Below are positions 34,601 through 44,776 of a DNA stretch of 64,000 nt, piece by piece; position 1 is the first letter of the stretch; every line of letters begins with the position of its first letter. The position numbers and the translations under genes were made by a program. Below the pieces are notes generated by a model that had not been told where the DNA came from, did not search any database, and was given only the letters and a program-made list of their open reading frames with translations. The DNA comes from Skeletonema tropicum (Eukaryota > Bacillariophyta > Thalassiosirophyceae > Thalassiosirales > Thalassiosiraceae): contig CM074143.1 in assembly GCA_037178625.1 (NCBI GenBank), positions 1,240,001-1,304,000 on the forward strand, given 5' to 3'.

Positions 34601-37600
34601 CGGTTTAACATGAACGCAGGTACCATAGTATTCTTCGAGTGCACCACCTCCGAGTCTCGCACCTTGCCCCATGCTGTGAAGAGAATTGATATCGGGTTGA
34701 AAAGAAAAGCTAGAGGGTGCAAAATGGAAATTCCCCTGCTGGGGATGCAGTTGATTGATTTCTTCGCCGTTGAGTGGTTTGCCCTGCTCTTCAGTATCTT
34801 CCTCCTGCGTTGGCAACCTACCCTCATCATATTCTTCTTCTTCAATGCTGACTTCAAAACTTCCAAAGTTCTGTTCGGACTCTGTTTGGGCGATGGACTC
34901 TTGTCTATTCTCTGGAAACATCACATCCAAACCGCCATCGTCATCGCCATCACCATCGTCATCACCATCTCCTCCATCATCAACAACGGCTCCATTTGCC
35001 TCGTTCAGGGTATCAAGCCGCTCTAGCATTTCTTCAGACATTTCCCTCTTCGTAATGTCAACAATTTTGATACCTTGGCTAACAAAAGTTGATCGTAGAT
35101 TGTCCGTTTGCGCTTCCTGCTGCTTATCGATGTTGGACGCACTAGATATTCCACTGGGTGAATGGTCGAGGTAACTTGGAATGAAGCGAGGAAATTGCGG
35201 AAACATTGGAAGCGTCGCAAGCTTACTGCCAAAATCTCGTCCTCCGTCAGCAAGGCATCTCTCCCATAAAGCATTGCATTTGCTCACGTCTATCCAATCC
35301 ATCCACGTCTTCCAACAAAGCCTTTCGGCAAACACAACTCGATTGAATCTTCTCGATAGCAAATACTCAAAAGCAACGTATTGGTGTTGCCGTTTGAGCA
35401 TTGACATTGCATCCGAAAAGCGTTTTATAGCATCAGAAGCAGTTGTTTCCTTGCTGTTTTTCGGTGAGAAAGGCGTTCGATAGCTTTGTGGATCAGAATC
35501 AGCTGCGACAGACTTACTGGAGGAATTACTCAGGTGCATGTTTTCATCAAAGAGATCAATGAGTTCAGCTTCAGCGGCATCTTGTATCTGCAATTTGTCC
35601 CAGTTATCGATGAATTTTTCGAGAATTGATAAACTTAGGTTTGCTTTGTCTTCAAATGTAGCCAACGACCCAGACATTCCTTCACGGTGACATCTACTCA
35701 GGGCGGCTCCTAGACCTTTATAATGTGACCAGCCCATTGAAGTGACACTGCTACTTGAACCATCGCGAACATTGTCATCGCCTGGAAATGCAACAAAATC
35801 TGCATCGGGAGTGCCACTCGGGAGAATATCTTCGCCCAAAATCAATTTTTCAACAACTTGAGAATTTATTCCCTCCTTGTCTCCATTACTGCCGCCTAAT
35901 ACGCCCTTGTCATCCTTGGAAGTAGATGCTTCGTTATCGTCTTCGTAAACACCGTAAGAGGCTTTCTCTATACGACTGCGTTCGCCTAAATATCTGATTC
36001 GCATCGCATCAACTATTGCTAGTAATAGGTTGCAACAAATCATCACCGCTTTTGCATCTTTTGAAGATTTATGGAATGCAATTGACCGGCGCAAAGATGC
36101 GACAGCACTCATAAAGATGTCACGAGAAACAGGGAAGGACAATCCTGAAATGACAGACTCTAGAGACAGGTGAAGTTCTGTAGAAATCAATTCTAACAGA
36201 ACAGAAGTTGCAGCAGAGCTCCCCGAAGATGATGATATCACTACTGCTTCAGAGCGCACCATGCCCATGCAAGGAATCACGGTTCGGAGACAAGATTGTA
36301 GAATCGGGAGAAGGAGCTTTGAATTCTCTGACTTTTTGGTTGTGCCGCTACGTTTTACTGCTGCGTCGGGAGCAATTCCATTTCCATTCTGCTCGCCAGA
36401 AGTGGAATTTCCCTTACCAGTTTGAGCCACGATACCTCCTTTCGATATCGCCTCAATCTGGGCCCAACCGCCGCTCTCTCGGCCAGATTCCATTACTTCA
36501 AGTAGCGCCTTCAGCAAGCGAACTTGGTCAATACTATATTTTCGCGATGTCTCTTTGCTACTGGAAGACCCACTATCGCTATCATCAGTTCCTCTGATTT
36601 GTTCAGGACCCGAAAGTAGTTGCTTTTCTTCAACTAGATCCATTAAGCGAGCAACTGCCGAGCAAGTCTCAAGATTCCATGGGGAGCGGTGACTTGATGA
36701 GTGTCTATCGTGATGACGAGCAAACTTGCTCAATACTAGAGCTGCAAGGTGGCATAGAGTGGGCTTTGATAGTTGCTTCGTAATCGTTTCCGATTTCTCA
36801 GTTGCCTCCCCATTTTCTTTGTTCTCTTCTTTTGAAACTACCCTATTCACTTCAGAGACGCCAGGTGGATTAAACTCATCATTTTCTGATAAGGCGAAAA
36901 CAACAACTCGCCAAACTGTAGTTGAAGCTTCGCCTCCGCCATACTTCATCGCCTGTGCAACTAATCGGGATACAGCATAAAGGGCGATGTCTTGACACGA
37001 ACTGAGATTTCGATAAACTCTCTGCTCGATTGACTCATTCTTAGACAGTCTAGTGATTGATGCAGAAGATGAAATATCCCTTGAAAATGATTCGTCGATA
37101 GATGGCTGATCTTTTTTTGATTTGTTCACATCAACCCAATCCTTTTCCGACAGGACAGAATCAGACCTATCGCGTTTACTATTGCTCACAGCAGGTTCAA
37201 CCTTTTCAACATCAATATCGGGTCTGCTTTGCTCGTTATTGACTGGTGGGTTGGCTTTCGTGAGCTTCCGACATTCTTCAATTGGACTGATAAGCATCAT
37301 TACCACTTTCAACAGGTATGGAGCATACTCTTTAGCTGCAGCTACAAATAGATTTTTTGCCTTCGCTAATTGAGCTCCGCTTTTTGAGCCTGGCGCGTGA
37401 GCAAGTAGGCCGCCCTTCTTACTTCCGTACAGTGCTTGAATAGAGTGGCTTAGCATTGTAAGGAGGTCTTTCAGCATCTCAGCGGCAGCCGCTGTTTCGC
37501 TAGAAATAACATAGGATTCGTCTGAACAGGGCGACAGTAACGACATAGAAACCCCAGGGACAAGTGCCATGAAAGTAGACAATCTTCTCGATGTTGCCTC

Positions 37601-40600
37601 TGCCCTTTTGATGATAAGATTGAAACCTCCTTTGTCCGATGGCGAGTTCAATATTATATATTCCGACAATGTAGATAGAACGTCTGCCTCGGATGTGTTG
37701 AGATAGGATTTTTTACCTTGGAAAGCCCCATTGAGAAGCCCAGCTTTCCCCGAAGAAAGGAGCAAGCGTCCTGTTTGTGTGGATGACGATCTACCTTCAT
37801 TTTCGCTTGCAATGGAGCAAAGCCATGTATATGTAAGCAGGGAAAGCCTCCAGTGATATGTCCAATCTAACAAATGAGCATTTTCGGCGGACTCAAGAGT
37901 ACAAGCATGCTGAGTTGCTTTTCCTTCGTCACTTTTTTCTTTGCTTCCATCAGTTTCCTGTGAATGCATCTGTGGTACTCTTCGACTCAACAGTAATGGC
38001 GCAACGACATCGTGGTAGTGGCATAGCATCATATTTCGTCCGAATCGAGACTCCAATGCAATATCTTCTGCGCTACGCTTACGGTTGCTCTTTTTCTTCT
38101 GAGTTTGACTGGACAATATTATTGAGTCACGATCTCTCAAGCACAGGGGACTCATAACGCCGCATTTCACCAGCACCTTCGCTATGGATGTAGTGACAAC
38201 GTGTGCACAGATAGAGCCAAGTGGGCACTCGGTGAGGGTTGCCACTAAGGCACCTACGTCACGTTCCCCCAGCGTAACAGAGGGTCCTGCAGAGGACGTC
38301 AGTGTTGTGATGAGCATGTTGTAAAGAATGTCGGATAGCGACACTGCAATTGATTCATATGCCTCTTCGATGGTTGATGGACAAACCTGCCCACTCGACA
38401 CCTTTTCATGGGAACCGGCAATCACAGATTTGTCGAAGCGGACACGAATCGTATCCAAGAAATATTGCAAATTGATTTGCTTACGAAGCAATGCCCCATA
38501 ATCATCCGAGTTGAAGCCGCTACTCCCTTTCGATGACGATTGAAGACATGGACAATAACGCTTAGAGATGGCTTCCAATATAGATGCGGCAGCAAAGGGG
38601 TCACCTCCTAAAAAGTCAAAGTCCATCGCTAAACCAAAGAATGCTGTGAGCGCGAAGTCAGATGCTCTTCTTACACGCAAGAGACCCCGATATGGATTGA
38701 GAGCAGAGAAAGACTCGTCTTTCTTCGTCGTCTCAAACGTCGGGCCACAACAAGCATCAATCAATCCAACCATGGCAGTATAAATCGCCGCCGGGATGAT
38801 TGGAGGGCAAGAAGACTCATGGTCATGATCATAATCAAAGTCTTCTCGTAATGATCTATTTCTCAGTTTTGATCTTGGACTGATGCGGCGCTCTGGCGAT
38901 CGCTGTTTTTTCAGCAAACCCAACCTTGCACCTCGAATCAATACTTTCCTGACTAATGTGACAACTACATGGACAATTCCATTTTGCAATGCTTCGTCTC
39001 TCATTGAACCTCCGCTGCATCGAATGCACTCTGCAATAAAATTTATCAATTTCCCTGCCAAAGCTGCACCATTCGCCAAAAGATCATTCAGGTGAGAAAA
39101 ACTTTCCAATCTTAGGCCACGTTGTATATCGTTGACCTCCTCGTTACCAGCCCGTGGCAAGGCAAGCCGGAAGGGAAGGAGAGCTAGAGACATTGCATCT
39201 GATGCCTGAATACAACGGGCAAACGAGACGGGAGGTGCGTCGTCGTCACTGTCTAGGGATGATATCACCTTCATTTTAGAACATCGAGAATTCTCTTGCG
39301 CAATGTAGGCACGTGTGACGTTGTGGTATTGAGCATTGCCAGTTATTTCAAGTCCTGCCGTTGAGAGAGGTGGGTTTGGTGGTATTGGCCGTACAATTCC
39401 CACCTTTGGTACAGAATCAGCACCACCAATTCTAGAGGGTGCTGCAGATGGAGGGCAAACTATCCTCTTTCTAGAATCATTTGAACTCGGTGATGACAAC
39501 GAAGCGCCTCCTAGCGTCATGGTATCTCCAGAATGAAATGTATACGTCGGTGTAGCCAACAACCCTTGTAACCCAATGTGCGCGGCGTATTCTTCGCCAC
39601 CCCCGATCCACGTTTCAAACGATGAATCTCCTCGCGACGAATCTAGTTCATCGTATGAATTTCCATTAGTAGAGCCACGGTTCGAACCTTTCAATGCGTA
39701 CACGCCATGTGTTATACCAACTGAGACGGGCAATCCCAATGATCGAGGATTGGCCACATCACCATGAAACCCTCCCGAATTGCCCATGACGCCATCAGTA
39801 CCACGTCCACCAGCCACAGCATTACCACCTCCACTTCCATAATAACCATGTCCAGCCGTCATGGCAACAATGGCTTCTCTATTCTGCGGGTTGGGAGGAA
39901 CAGGTGCCAAAAAAAACGACAGTCCACTACCCGGTGCCATATCTCCCACTGGTCCTCGCTCCGCAACGATGGCCAATACTGCATTCGGGACGGGAGGGGT
40001 GGATAGTAATGCCAGCGAGTGAACTGACATTTTGCACGATAGTAGTACTGCATCGTTATCAGCAGTAGTAGAAGATGCAACCTGAACACCATTATCAAAC
40101 ACCCCATCCAAAAGGGAACACTCTGCCAAAATACCATGCCGTTGCAACAACACCCGTTCATCCACATGATGTTCCGACGACGACGTCTCCTTAGTAATAT
40201 CACTCGTAGATCGATCCGACGATCGCTTACTAAACAACGTATTCCGTACCGCCGCCACTTCTCCATCGTCAACTACCCCATCCAACACTGGAAATCCCAA
40301 TTCACCCCTTAACATTTCTTCCCCATTGACACTAATGGATAATTCCGGACGACGAAGGTAGGGATGAGTATGTTGTATACTGATCAAACTCCATTCATCT
40401 GCGGGGAGGGTAAGTTGTGCTGTACAGTATCGACTGGATATGGTATCATCCGCCCCACCCGTAGTAGTAGTGTGGTGGTTGTTTCCCCTGGTGGGAGATG
40501 TGGGTGGTACCTTTTTCTTTCCAATCTTTTTGGATTTCGTTGGTGTAGTAGCCCCCGTGGTGGTGGTGTTGGTGGTAGTTGCAGCAGCAGCACCACCAGC

Positions 40601-41806
40601 AGCAGCCGAAGAACCAATTGACCTTTTTTTACGGTTTTGGAACTGTTCCATGTTCCGTGCATGGGCACTCCCAGCTTGGAATTCAATGGTAGTACGACGA
40701 TGGTTGCCACGTTGACGTGTGCTACCAGTAGTAGTAGTAGGAGTAGTGGAGGATTTATTATCCACATTGTTGTTAGTATTGTCGAAATCGTCATCATCTG
40801 CAGCATCCACAGCTGCATCATTATCATTATCGTAATCCTGCCCTCCCGGATACAAATACGACATGGGATCAGCATTGGGAAGAGTATACGCAGTCACAGT
40901 AGCAGTCAGCATGGTCTGACTCTGACTCTCTGTAACCTTAACAGCAGACCACTGTCCTAAAATTGCACAAACACCGATGGAACCCTTGACATTATCTGTT
41001 TCGGATGTGGCAAATCTATATAATACTTGTTTTCGTGGAAGACTCCTCGCAGTAGTAGTGGAGCTGCTGCTGCTGTTAGTTTTTTGCTGGAGCAGTGTTG
41101 GTCGTACCCAAACCAAGACGGAATATCCCTTCTTGAATGTACGATTCCAGTCCAAGCCTGGGAGACGAAGTCTACCCCCTCGTACTGTGGGACTAGTATT
41201 ATTATTTTCTTCTTCTGCTGCTGATGATGATGCCTCGTTGTGGTGGATGTTGTCGAAATCATCATCATCATCCGACACATCATCATCATCATTATTATTG
41301 TACAAGGGTGGCAAGAGATCCCAATGTGAGCCTACACATCCATGAATTTTTCCTGTAGAAGACTTTAATTTTGTACCCTCACTACTACCATCATCATCCT
41401 CATTGTCCTCCTTCTCTTCTTCCAAACTACCACCTTTCACCACAGAGAGGGCAGCAGCCAACAACGCCGACGAGGAAGAAGTCTGATCTAATCGTAACGT
41501 ATCCGTAAGTCTCTGCACCACTGCTAATTTATTCTCCCTCCGTTTGTCATTTTTACCCCATTGTAAGAGTTCAGCGGGTGAACTAGTATTTAATAACTCA
41601 ATGGGCGGCGGCGCAGTGTTGGTGGTGGAGGAGGACTCATCGGTGGAGGATGTGGGATTGACAACGCTGATTAATTGAGCGAGTTGTTGATGGAGATGTT
41701 CGTGAAGAGTCATCACAGTCTTTTGGGGGGTGCTATGACCGGGACCTTCCTGATGATCAGTGCAGTCGTTACTGACGACGCCAGTTGATTCATTGCTATC
41801 AACCAT
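31628..41806 (-). CDS. Giant BEACH-WD40 protein (neurobeachin/LvsA class)
   Basis: A single exon of 3392 residues. Residues about 219-480 resemble a concanavalin-A-like lectin fold (LDWNRTFKKGYSVLVWVRP to ELSISVNGEE). A long helical armadillo-like middle follows. A PH-BEACH module lies near 2390-2530 (YYGTCVHVKPEWSRKCMLLL). The BEACH domain spans about 2540-2835, with its signature NFDYLMGLNCLAGRSFNDI and then YPVMPWVL and MPPFMYGSHYS. WD40 repeats (about 2905-3330, for example GSADGSVSLWRF) end the protein, followed by a Gly run and a basic tail FFFRKKR. BEACH proteins scaffold vesicle fission/fusion, lysosome and contractile-vacuole traffic and autophagy. N/D/S/T-rich inserts in the first 500 residues are typical of diatoms. 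The start at 41806 is the first ATG of the frame. Which BEACH class it belongs to cannot be settled here. Confidence 0.92.
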   Translation of the reverse strand: MVDSNESTGVVSNDCTDHQEGPGHSTPQKTVMTLHEHLHQQLAQLISVVNPTSSTDESSSTTNTAPPPIELLNTSSPAELLQWGKNDKRRENKLAVVQRLTDTLRLDQTSSSSALLAAALSVVKGGSLEEEKEDNEDDDGSSEGTKLKSSTGKIHGCVGSHWDLLPPLYNNNDDDDVSDDDDDFDNIHHNEASSSAAEEENNNTSPTVRGGRLRLPGLDWNRTFKKGYSVLVWVRPTLLQQKTNSSSSSTTTARSLPRKQVLYRFATSETDNVKGSIGVCAILGQWSAVKVTESQSQTMLTATVTAYTLPNADPMSYLYPGGQDYDNDNDAAVDAADDDDFDNTNNNVDNKSSTTPTTTTGSTRQRGNHRRTTIEFQAGSAHARNMEQFQNRKKRSIGSSAAAGGAAAATTTNTTTTGATTPTKSKKIGKKKVPPTSPTRGNNHHTTTTGGADDTISSRYCTAQLTLPADEWSLISIQHTHPYLRRPELSISVNGEEMLRGELGFPVLDGVVDDGEVAAVRNTLFSKRSSDRSTSDITKETSSSEHHVDERVLLQRHGILAECSLLDGVFDNGVQVASSTTADNDAVLLSCKMSVHSLALLSTPPVPNAVLAIVAERGPVGDMAPGSGLSFFLAPVPPNPQNREAIVAMTAGHGYYGSGGGNAVAGGRGTDGVMGNSGGFHGDVANPRSLGLPVSVGITHGVYALKGSNRGSTNGNSYDELDSSRGDSSFETWIGGGEEYAAHIGLQGLLATPTYTFHSGDTMTLGGASLSSPSSNDSRKRIVCPPSAAPSRIGGADSVPKVGIVRPIPPNPPLSTAGLEITGNAQYHNVTRAYIAQENSRCSKMKVISSLDSDDDAPPVSFARCIQASDAMSLALLPFRLALPRAGNEEVNDIQRGLRLESFSHLNDLLANGAALAGKLINFIAECIRCSGGSMRDEALQNGIVHVVVTLVRKVLIRGARLGLLKKQRSPERRISPRSKLRNRSLREDFDYDHDHESSCPPIIPAAIYTAMVGLIDACCGPTFETTKKDESFSALNPYRGLLRVRRASDFALTAFFGLAMDFDFLGGDPFAAASILEAISKRYCPCLQSSSKGSSGFNSDDYGALLRKQINLQYFLDTIRVRFDKSVIAGSHEKVSSGQVCPSTIEEAYESIAVSLSDILYNMLITTLTSSAGPSVTLGERDVGALVATLTECPLGSICAHVVTTSIAKVLVKCGVMSPLCLRDRDSIILSSQTQKKKSNRKRSAEDIALESRFGRNMMLCHYHDVVAPLLLSRRVPQMHSQETDGSKEKSDEGKATQHACTLESAENAHLLDWTYHWRLSLLTYTWLCSIASENEGRSSSTQTGRLLLSSGKAGLLNGAFQGKKSYLNTSEADVLSTLSEYIILNSPSDKGGFNLIIKRAEATSRRLSTFMALVPGVSMSLLSPCSDESYVISSETAAAAEMLKDLLTMLSHSIQALYGSKKGGLLAHAPGSKSGAQLAKAKNLFVAAAKEYAPYLLKVVMMLISPIEECRKLTKANPPVNNEQSRPDIDVEKVEPAVSNSKRDRSDSVLSEKDWVDVNKSKKDQPSIDESFSRDISSSASITRLSKNESIEQRVYRNLSSCQDIALYAVSRLVAQAMKYGGGEASTTVWRVVVFALSENDEFNPPGVSEVNRVVSKEENKENGEATEKSETITKQLSKPTLCHLAALVLSKFARHHDRHSSSHRSPWNLETCSAVARLMDLVEEKQLLSGPEQIRGTDDSDSGSSSSKETSRKYSIDQVRLLKALLEVMESGRESGGWAQIEAISKGGIVAQTGKGNSTSGEQNGNGIAPDAAVKRSGTTKKSENSKLLLPILQSCLRTVIPCMGMVRSEAVVISSSSGSSAATSVLLELISTELHLSLESVISGLSFPVSRDIFMSAVASLRRSIAFHKSSKDAKAVMICCNLLLAIVDAMRIRYLGERSRIEKASYGVYEDDNEASTSKDDKGVLGGSNGDKEGINSQVVEKLILGEDILPSGTPDADFVAFPGDDNVRDGSSSSVTSMGWSHYKGLGAALSRCHREGMSGSLATFEDKANLSLSILEKFIDNWDKLQIQDAAEAELIDLFDENMHLSNSSSKSVAADSDPQSYRTPFSPKNSKETTASDAIKRFSDAMSMLKRQHQYVAFEYLLSRRFNRVVFAERLCWKTWMDWIDVSKCNALWERCLADGGRDFGSKLATLPMFPQFPRFIPSYLDHSPSGISSASNIDKQQEAQTDNLRSTFVSQGIKIVDITKREMSEEMLERLDTLNEANGAVVDDGGDGDDDGDGDDDGGLDVMFPENRQESIAQTESEQNFGSFEVSIEEEEYDEGRLPTQEEDTEEQGKPLNGEEINQLHPQQGNFHFAPSSFSFQPDINSLHSMGQGARLGGGALEEYYGTCVHVKPEWSRKCMLLLTDSHLVLEYDDGDGFVEGEKESRRKSDLSGHELKDHDEVQLMNEALRPKAMRWNISETSHIYLRRYRLRDSALELFFIPSAGAMSGGSAFFAGSRSLFIDFGAGSWGNTRRDDAAHAIMKRAPMQAVKQWPDRSGQFLHDELKKFTHAWSHGAISNFDYLMGLNCLAGRSFNDICQYPVMPWVLSNYSSEEVPDLTDVSNFRDLSKPIGALNEQRLEELLDRFNSFEDPTMPPFMYGSHYSTSAGVVCHFLLRLHPFSSLHRHLQSGHFDVADRLFSSVQRTWEMCTGRSAAEVKELTPEFYCNPAFLKNANELKLGTMQDGEVLGDVILPPWAKGSPEKFVEVMRLALESDVCSEMLPDWIDLIFGKKQQGKSAIEANNVFFYLTYYGSVDVASIEDEALRHATELQIAHFGQCPMQLFYRKHAKKRSREISVRSRRQTLSNLYDLNSVTLNDRRATKEDQEQEGKETDKTSDKQSEIVKQLPFSNAPMSYWVHLGAPPPGPHAPLVSIRLALSDRCLAVDSKGIFHFFRWAWKPEFNDESSDDDDDGYTSEETSSETDIDIFKDAGCFVAQRELFSFRTIPRLPFSSAVRNVIVCVSQTLFANRSLLLVLSDGDGRGALAMQLVDPVKGAIRGEVIVPAAHADRITAMKMDPIGTAAGQGGVGGELAIVGSADGSVSLWRFISSHFWPLRPRLRMMGHAGAAVHAVAISSSLGICASVSSERCCLFDIGNGAMVRNLSPPQKGSDFFENILLEGDNVVTVFADTPALSFSALGFIIAVCSTKIMRKDELIKEVTSIELFTVEGSHVSSRIIQTHEGVPNNLVSTIDGRAVFVCGGGKVSVLLVSALQPLKLVDEWKLSTDEETNAVSKHVAYDIDFGPTIARPVVAAAACSEGAMRLHALQGISKWSQENQRTSMSTAVGNVLALPAQTVKNAIGGVAGFGSKFMGFGKEIGKEAVSAVKEREGGGGGGGGFFFRKKR

Positions 41807-42349
41807 GGTTGGGTTGTCTCTGTTTGTCTCTCTTACAGCCTTATCAGTTTATAAGTGAACAGCAACTCTTACTATGATGGACCCTAAGTATGATGTAAAC
41901 GCGTGTACAAGACTAGAAGTACAGATGAACGAAGCTTCATGCGGCGGAGGCGGAGGCATTTCAAATCTTTGTGCAAAGGCGGGTCCATCACCCGCTTTTG
42001 TCTACCTAGCCTAAAATAGACAAAAAACGACAGGTTTTCTGCCGGGCAGTTTACTCAATAAATTCCTACGTTTCTCGTAAGCGTACTTTCTTCAGGTACA
42101 TTCACGGGGCCTGTCCAGATAGCGCCCTCCACGCACCATGCATCGATGATGATAAAAATGTCACATCAGTGTTTTCCATTTCCACCATGATGGTAACAAT
42201 GCACCCTAAGTACGCACACTCTAAAAAATACTGCTATGAAGTCACCACCATCACATCATAGAGCAACTATAAGCGACGTCTAGAGAGAGTTTTACCATCA
42301 TTTTAGTATATTTTTAGCTGCTAGATCATCATCCACGTGAAGAAAAATA
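41807..42349. other. Divergent promoter region
   Basis: 543 bp between the divergent starts of the BEACH gene and the 42350 gene. No repeat, RNA gene or clear TATA box is visible. Confidence 0.5.
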
Positions 42350-44275
42350 ATGCCAAAGAAACGGGCAAATTCCCGCACCGCATCATCCGGTTCCTCCTCC
42401 GCCTCATCATCAGCTTCGGCCAACAACCGCTCCAATAATGCCCCCAACAACACCACCACAGGAGGAGGAGGAGGATCATCCGATGACAACAACAACAATA
42501 GCAATAACCATCCACTCCCCGGAAATTTCATCGGCGGCATGCAACTAACACCAGCAATGGTACGTGAATTCATGGAAGCCAGTAAAAAAGCCGGAATTGA
42601 TCACAACGGGGGGATTGTCAATCAACGGGGCAATTCACGGCATGTTACCGGTGATTTGAATAAATTGGTGGCCATGGCCAATGCTAGTTCCAATACTGCT
42701 GCTGCGGCGGCGAGTAATGCTGGAAATACGAAGGGGGGTAGTGGAAATAATACGACAAATTCGAATATTAGTGGACAATCCAAAAATAATAATACCTCCA
42801 AGCAGCAGCAGCAGCAGGGGCAAAGTCACCGGTGTCAAAATTGTTCGTCAAACTGTACCATTCGTTGGTCCACCTCCCCCCCCTGGTCACGTATCAAGTT
42901 CTGGAGGATCACAACAAAAACCCGTCGCAATGGGAGTAAGTGCCACCTTCTCCAAAGCCGATGGAAGTTACCGCCACAGTCGACTTGGATGCAGCCGCAA
43001 TCGCCTCCATGATGTCACAGGCCAATTCGAATAAGTCCGGAAGCATTCAATGCTGGTTTGAAACAGATTTTGGCGGCGGCTTCTTCGGCGGCTGCGGCTC
43101 AACAGCAACAATCGTCGTCATCACAATCATCACCAAATAATACTAGTGAGAAGCAGAGTTTGGAAGCAAACTTTAATGCCATGTCGGTGATAAACCCCTC
43201 TTGTTCGATTGGGACACGGAATGCGGTGTTGGCGGATAAAATTTCCATGTCGTATGGGAGTGCTGGTGGTGAGGATGGCAGTGGCAATAAGACGAGCAAG
43301 TGGTAACAAAACCTCCTCCAAAAAGAAAAGCAACAGTAGTAATACCAACAACAACAGCAGCAGCGCTCAGCAACAACAACAACATCATCAACACAATACG
43401 GCACAAATTCAATCCCTTTTCTCTTCCCTATTCAACATGGCACAACAAATGGATTCCACTTCTTCCACCACCACCTCCACCACCACTACTACTACTACTA
43501 CTACCTCCCAAGAATCCATCCAAAATGACTTTGCCTCATTTCGCAAAGCAGCATTCGTAGCGGGGGTAAATGTAGCAATACAACAAGAGGCAGAACGGGA
43601 GGCACAGCATGAAATGGAAAAGATGAATCAACAGCAAAAGCAAAAGATGATGAAAAAGATGACTCAACAACAACAACAACAACAACAACAACAGCAACAA
43701 CAGAAAAGTGTCAAGCAAAAGCAGCAGCAGCAGCAACAATCGAAATCGAAAAAGAGGGAGGGTGCAAATGCAAGTACTACTTCTTCTGCAACATCATCAT
43801 CGGCTACGACTACTACTACTGCGAAAAGTAATGTATTTTCAATGATTTTTGGTGGTGGACCCAAAGCTGCAGCTACAACTACTACCGCTTCGTCATCGTC
43901 ATCTTCATCTGCTACTACCAATAAAAATGGATCATCAACCTCAAATAATAGTGCAGTAGTACCCATCATTCCACCTCCCCCCGGAGGATTCCCCCAAGAT
44001 TCCCTCGTGGCACAAGCAACATCCGCCCTATCCGAATACAACAACGATGATAATGATGATGATGACGAACATTTGAACCTTGCCGTATCACTCGGAAATC
44101 GATTGTTAAAAAGTGTCAATATGTCACTAGATACCGAAGACGATGCACGACGAGCATATGAAAAGGTAACCTCGTGTTTAAGTGCCGAAGAACGAAATAT
44201 TGTTGATTCGTTTGCTACCAACTTTGCAGATTTGCCGGATATTGGTGGTGGTGGTGGTGGTGGTGGTGGATTTGG
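42350..44275 (+). CDS. N-terminal part of a low-complexity ankyrin/UBA protein, frameshifted, ends at gap
   Basis: It starts MPKKRANSRTASSG and is rich in N, S, G and Q, with polyQ and polyT tracts. A conserved-looking stretch reads FIGGMQLTPAMVREFMEASK. Just before the gap a helical segment (EHLNLAVSLGNRLLKSVNMS, then CLSAEERNIVDSFATNFADLP) ends in a Gly run. Between 42817 and 43310 the protein hops through all frames: GKVTGVKIVRQTVPFVGPP, then KPMEVTATVDLDAAAIASMM, then FNAGLKQILAAASS, then ASGNKTSSKKKSN. Four single-base insertions would explain it, the first in a GGGG run at 42817-42820. Because these cluster beside an assembly gap, poor consensus is the likely cause. It probably continues into the gene at 44777; the joint is not visible. 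Confidence 0.6.
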
Positions 44276-44775
44276 NNNNNNNNNNNNNNNNNNNNNNNNN
44301 NNNNNNNNNNNNNNNNNNNNNNNNNNNNNNNNNNNNNNNNNNNNNNNNNNNNNNNNNNNNNNNNNNNNNNNNNNNNNNNNNNNNNNNNNNNNNNNNNNNN
44401 NNNNNNNNNNNNNNNNNNNNNNNNNNNNNNNNNNNNNNNNNNNNNNNNNNNNNNNNNNNNNNNNNNNNNNNNNNNNNNNNNNNNNNNNNNNNNNNNNNNN
44501 NNNNNNNNNNNNNNNNNNNNNNNNNNNNNNNNNNNNNNNNNNNNNNNNNNNNNNNNNNNNNNNNNNNNNNNNNNNNNNNNNNNNNNNNNNNNNNNNNNNN
44601 NNNNNNNNNNNNNNNNNNNNNNNNNNNNNNNNNNNNNNNNNNNNNNNNNNNNNNNNNNNNNNNNNNNNNNNNNNNNNNNNNNNNNNNNNNNNNNNNNNNN
44701 NNNNNNNNNNNNNNNNNNNNNNNNNNNNNNNNNNNNNNNNNNNNNNNNNNNNNNNNNNNNNNNNNNNNNNNNNNN
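44276..44775. other. Assembly gap of 500 N
   Basis: Exactly 500 N, a usual placeholder size, so the true length is unknown. It follows a (GGT)n glycine run, a likely cause of the break. Open frames drawn across it are meaningless. Confidence 0.99.
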
Positions 44776-44776
44776 A

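Noticed and set aside
43660..43740. CAA/CAG repeats as a possible CRISPR or satellite array
   Set aside because: They are polyglutamine codons inside a coding frame with no spacers.
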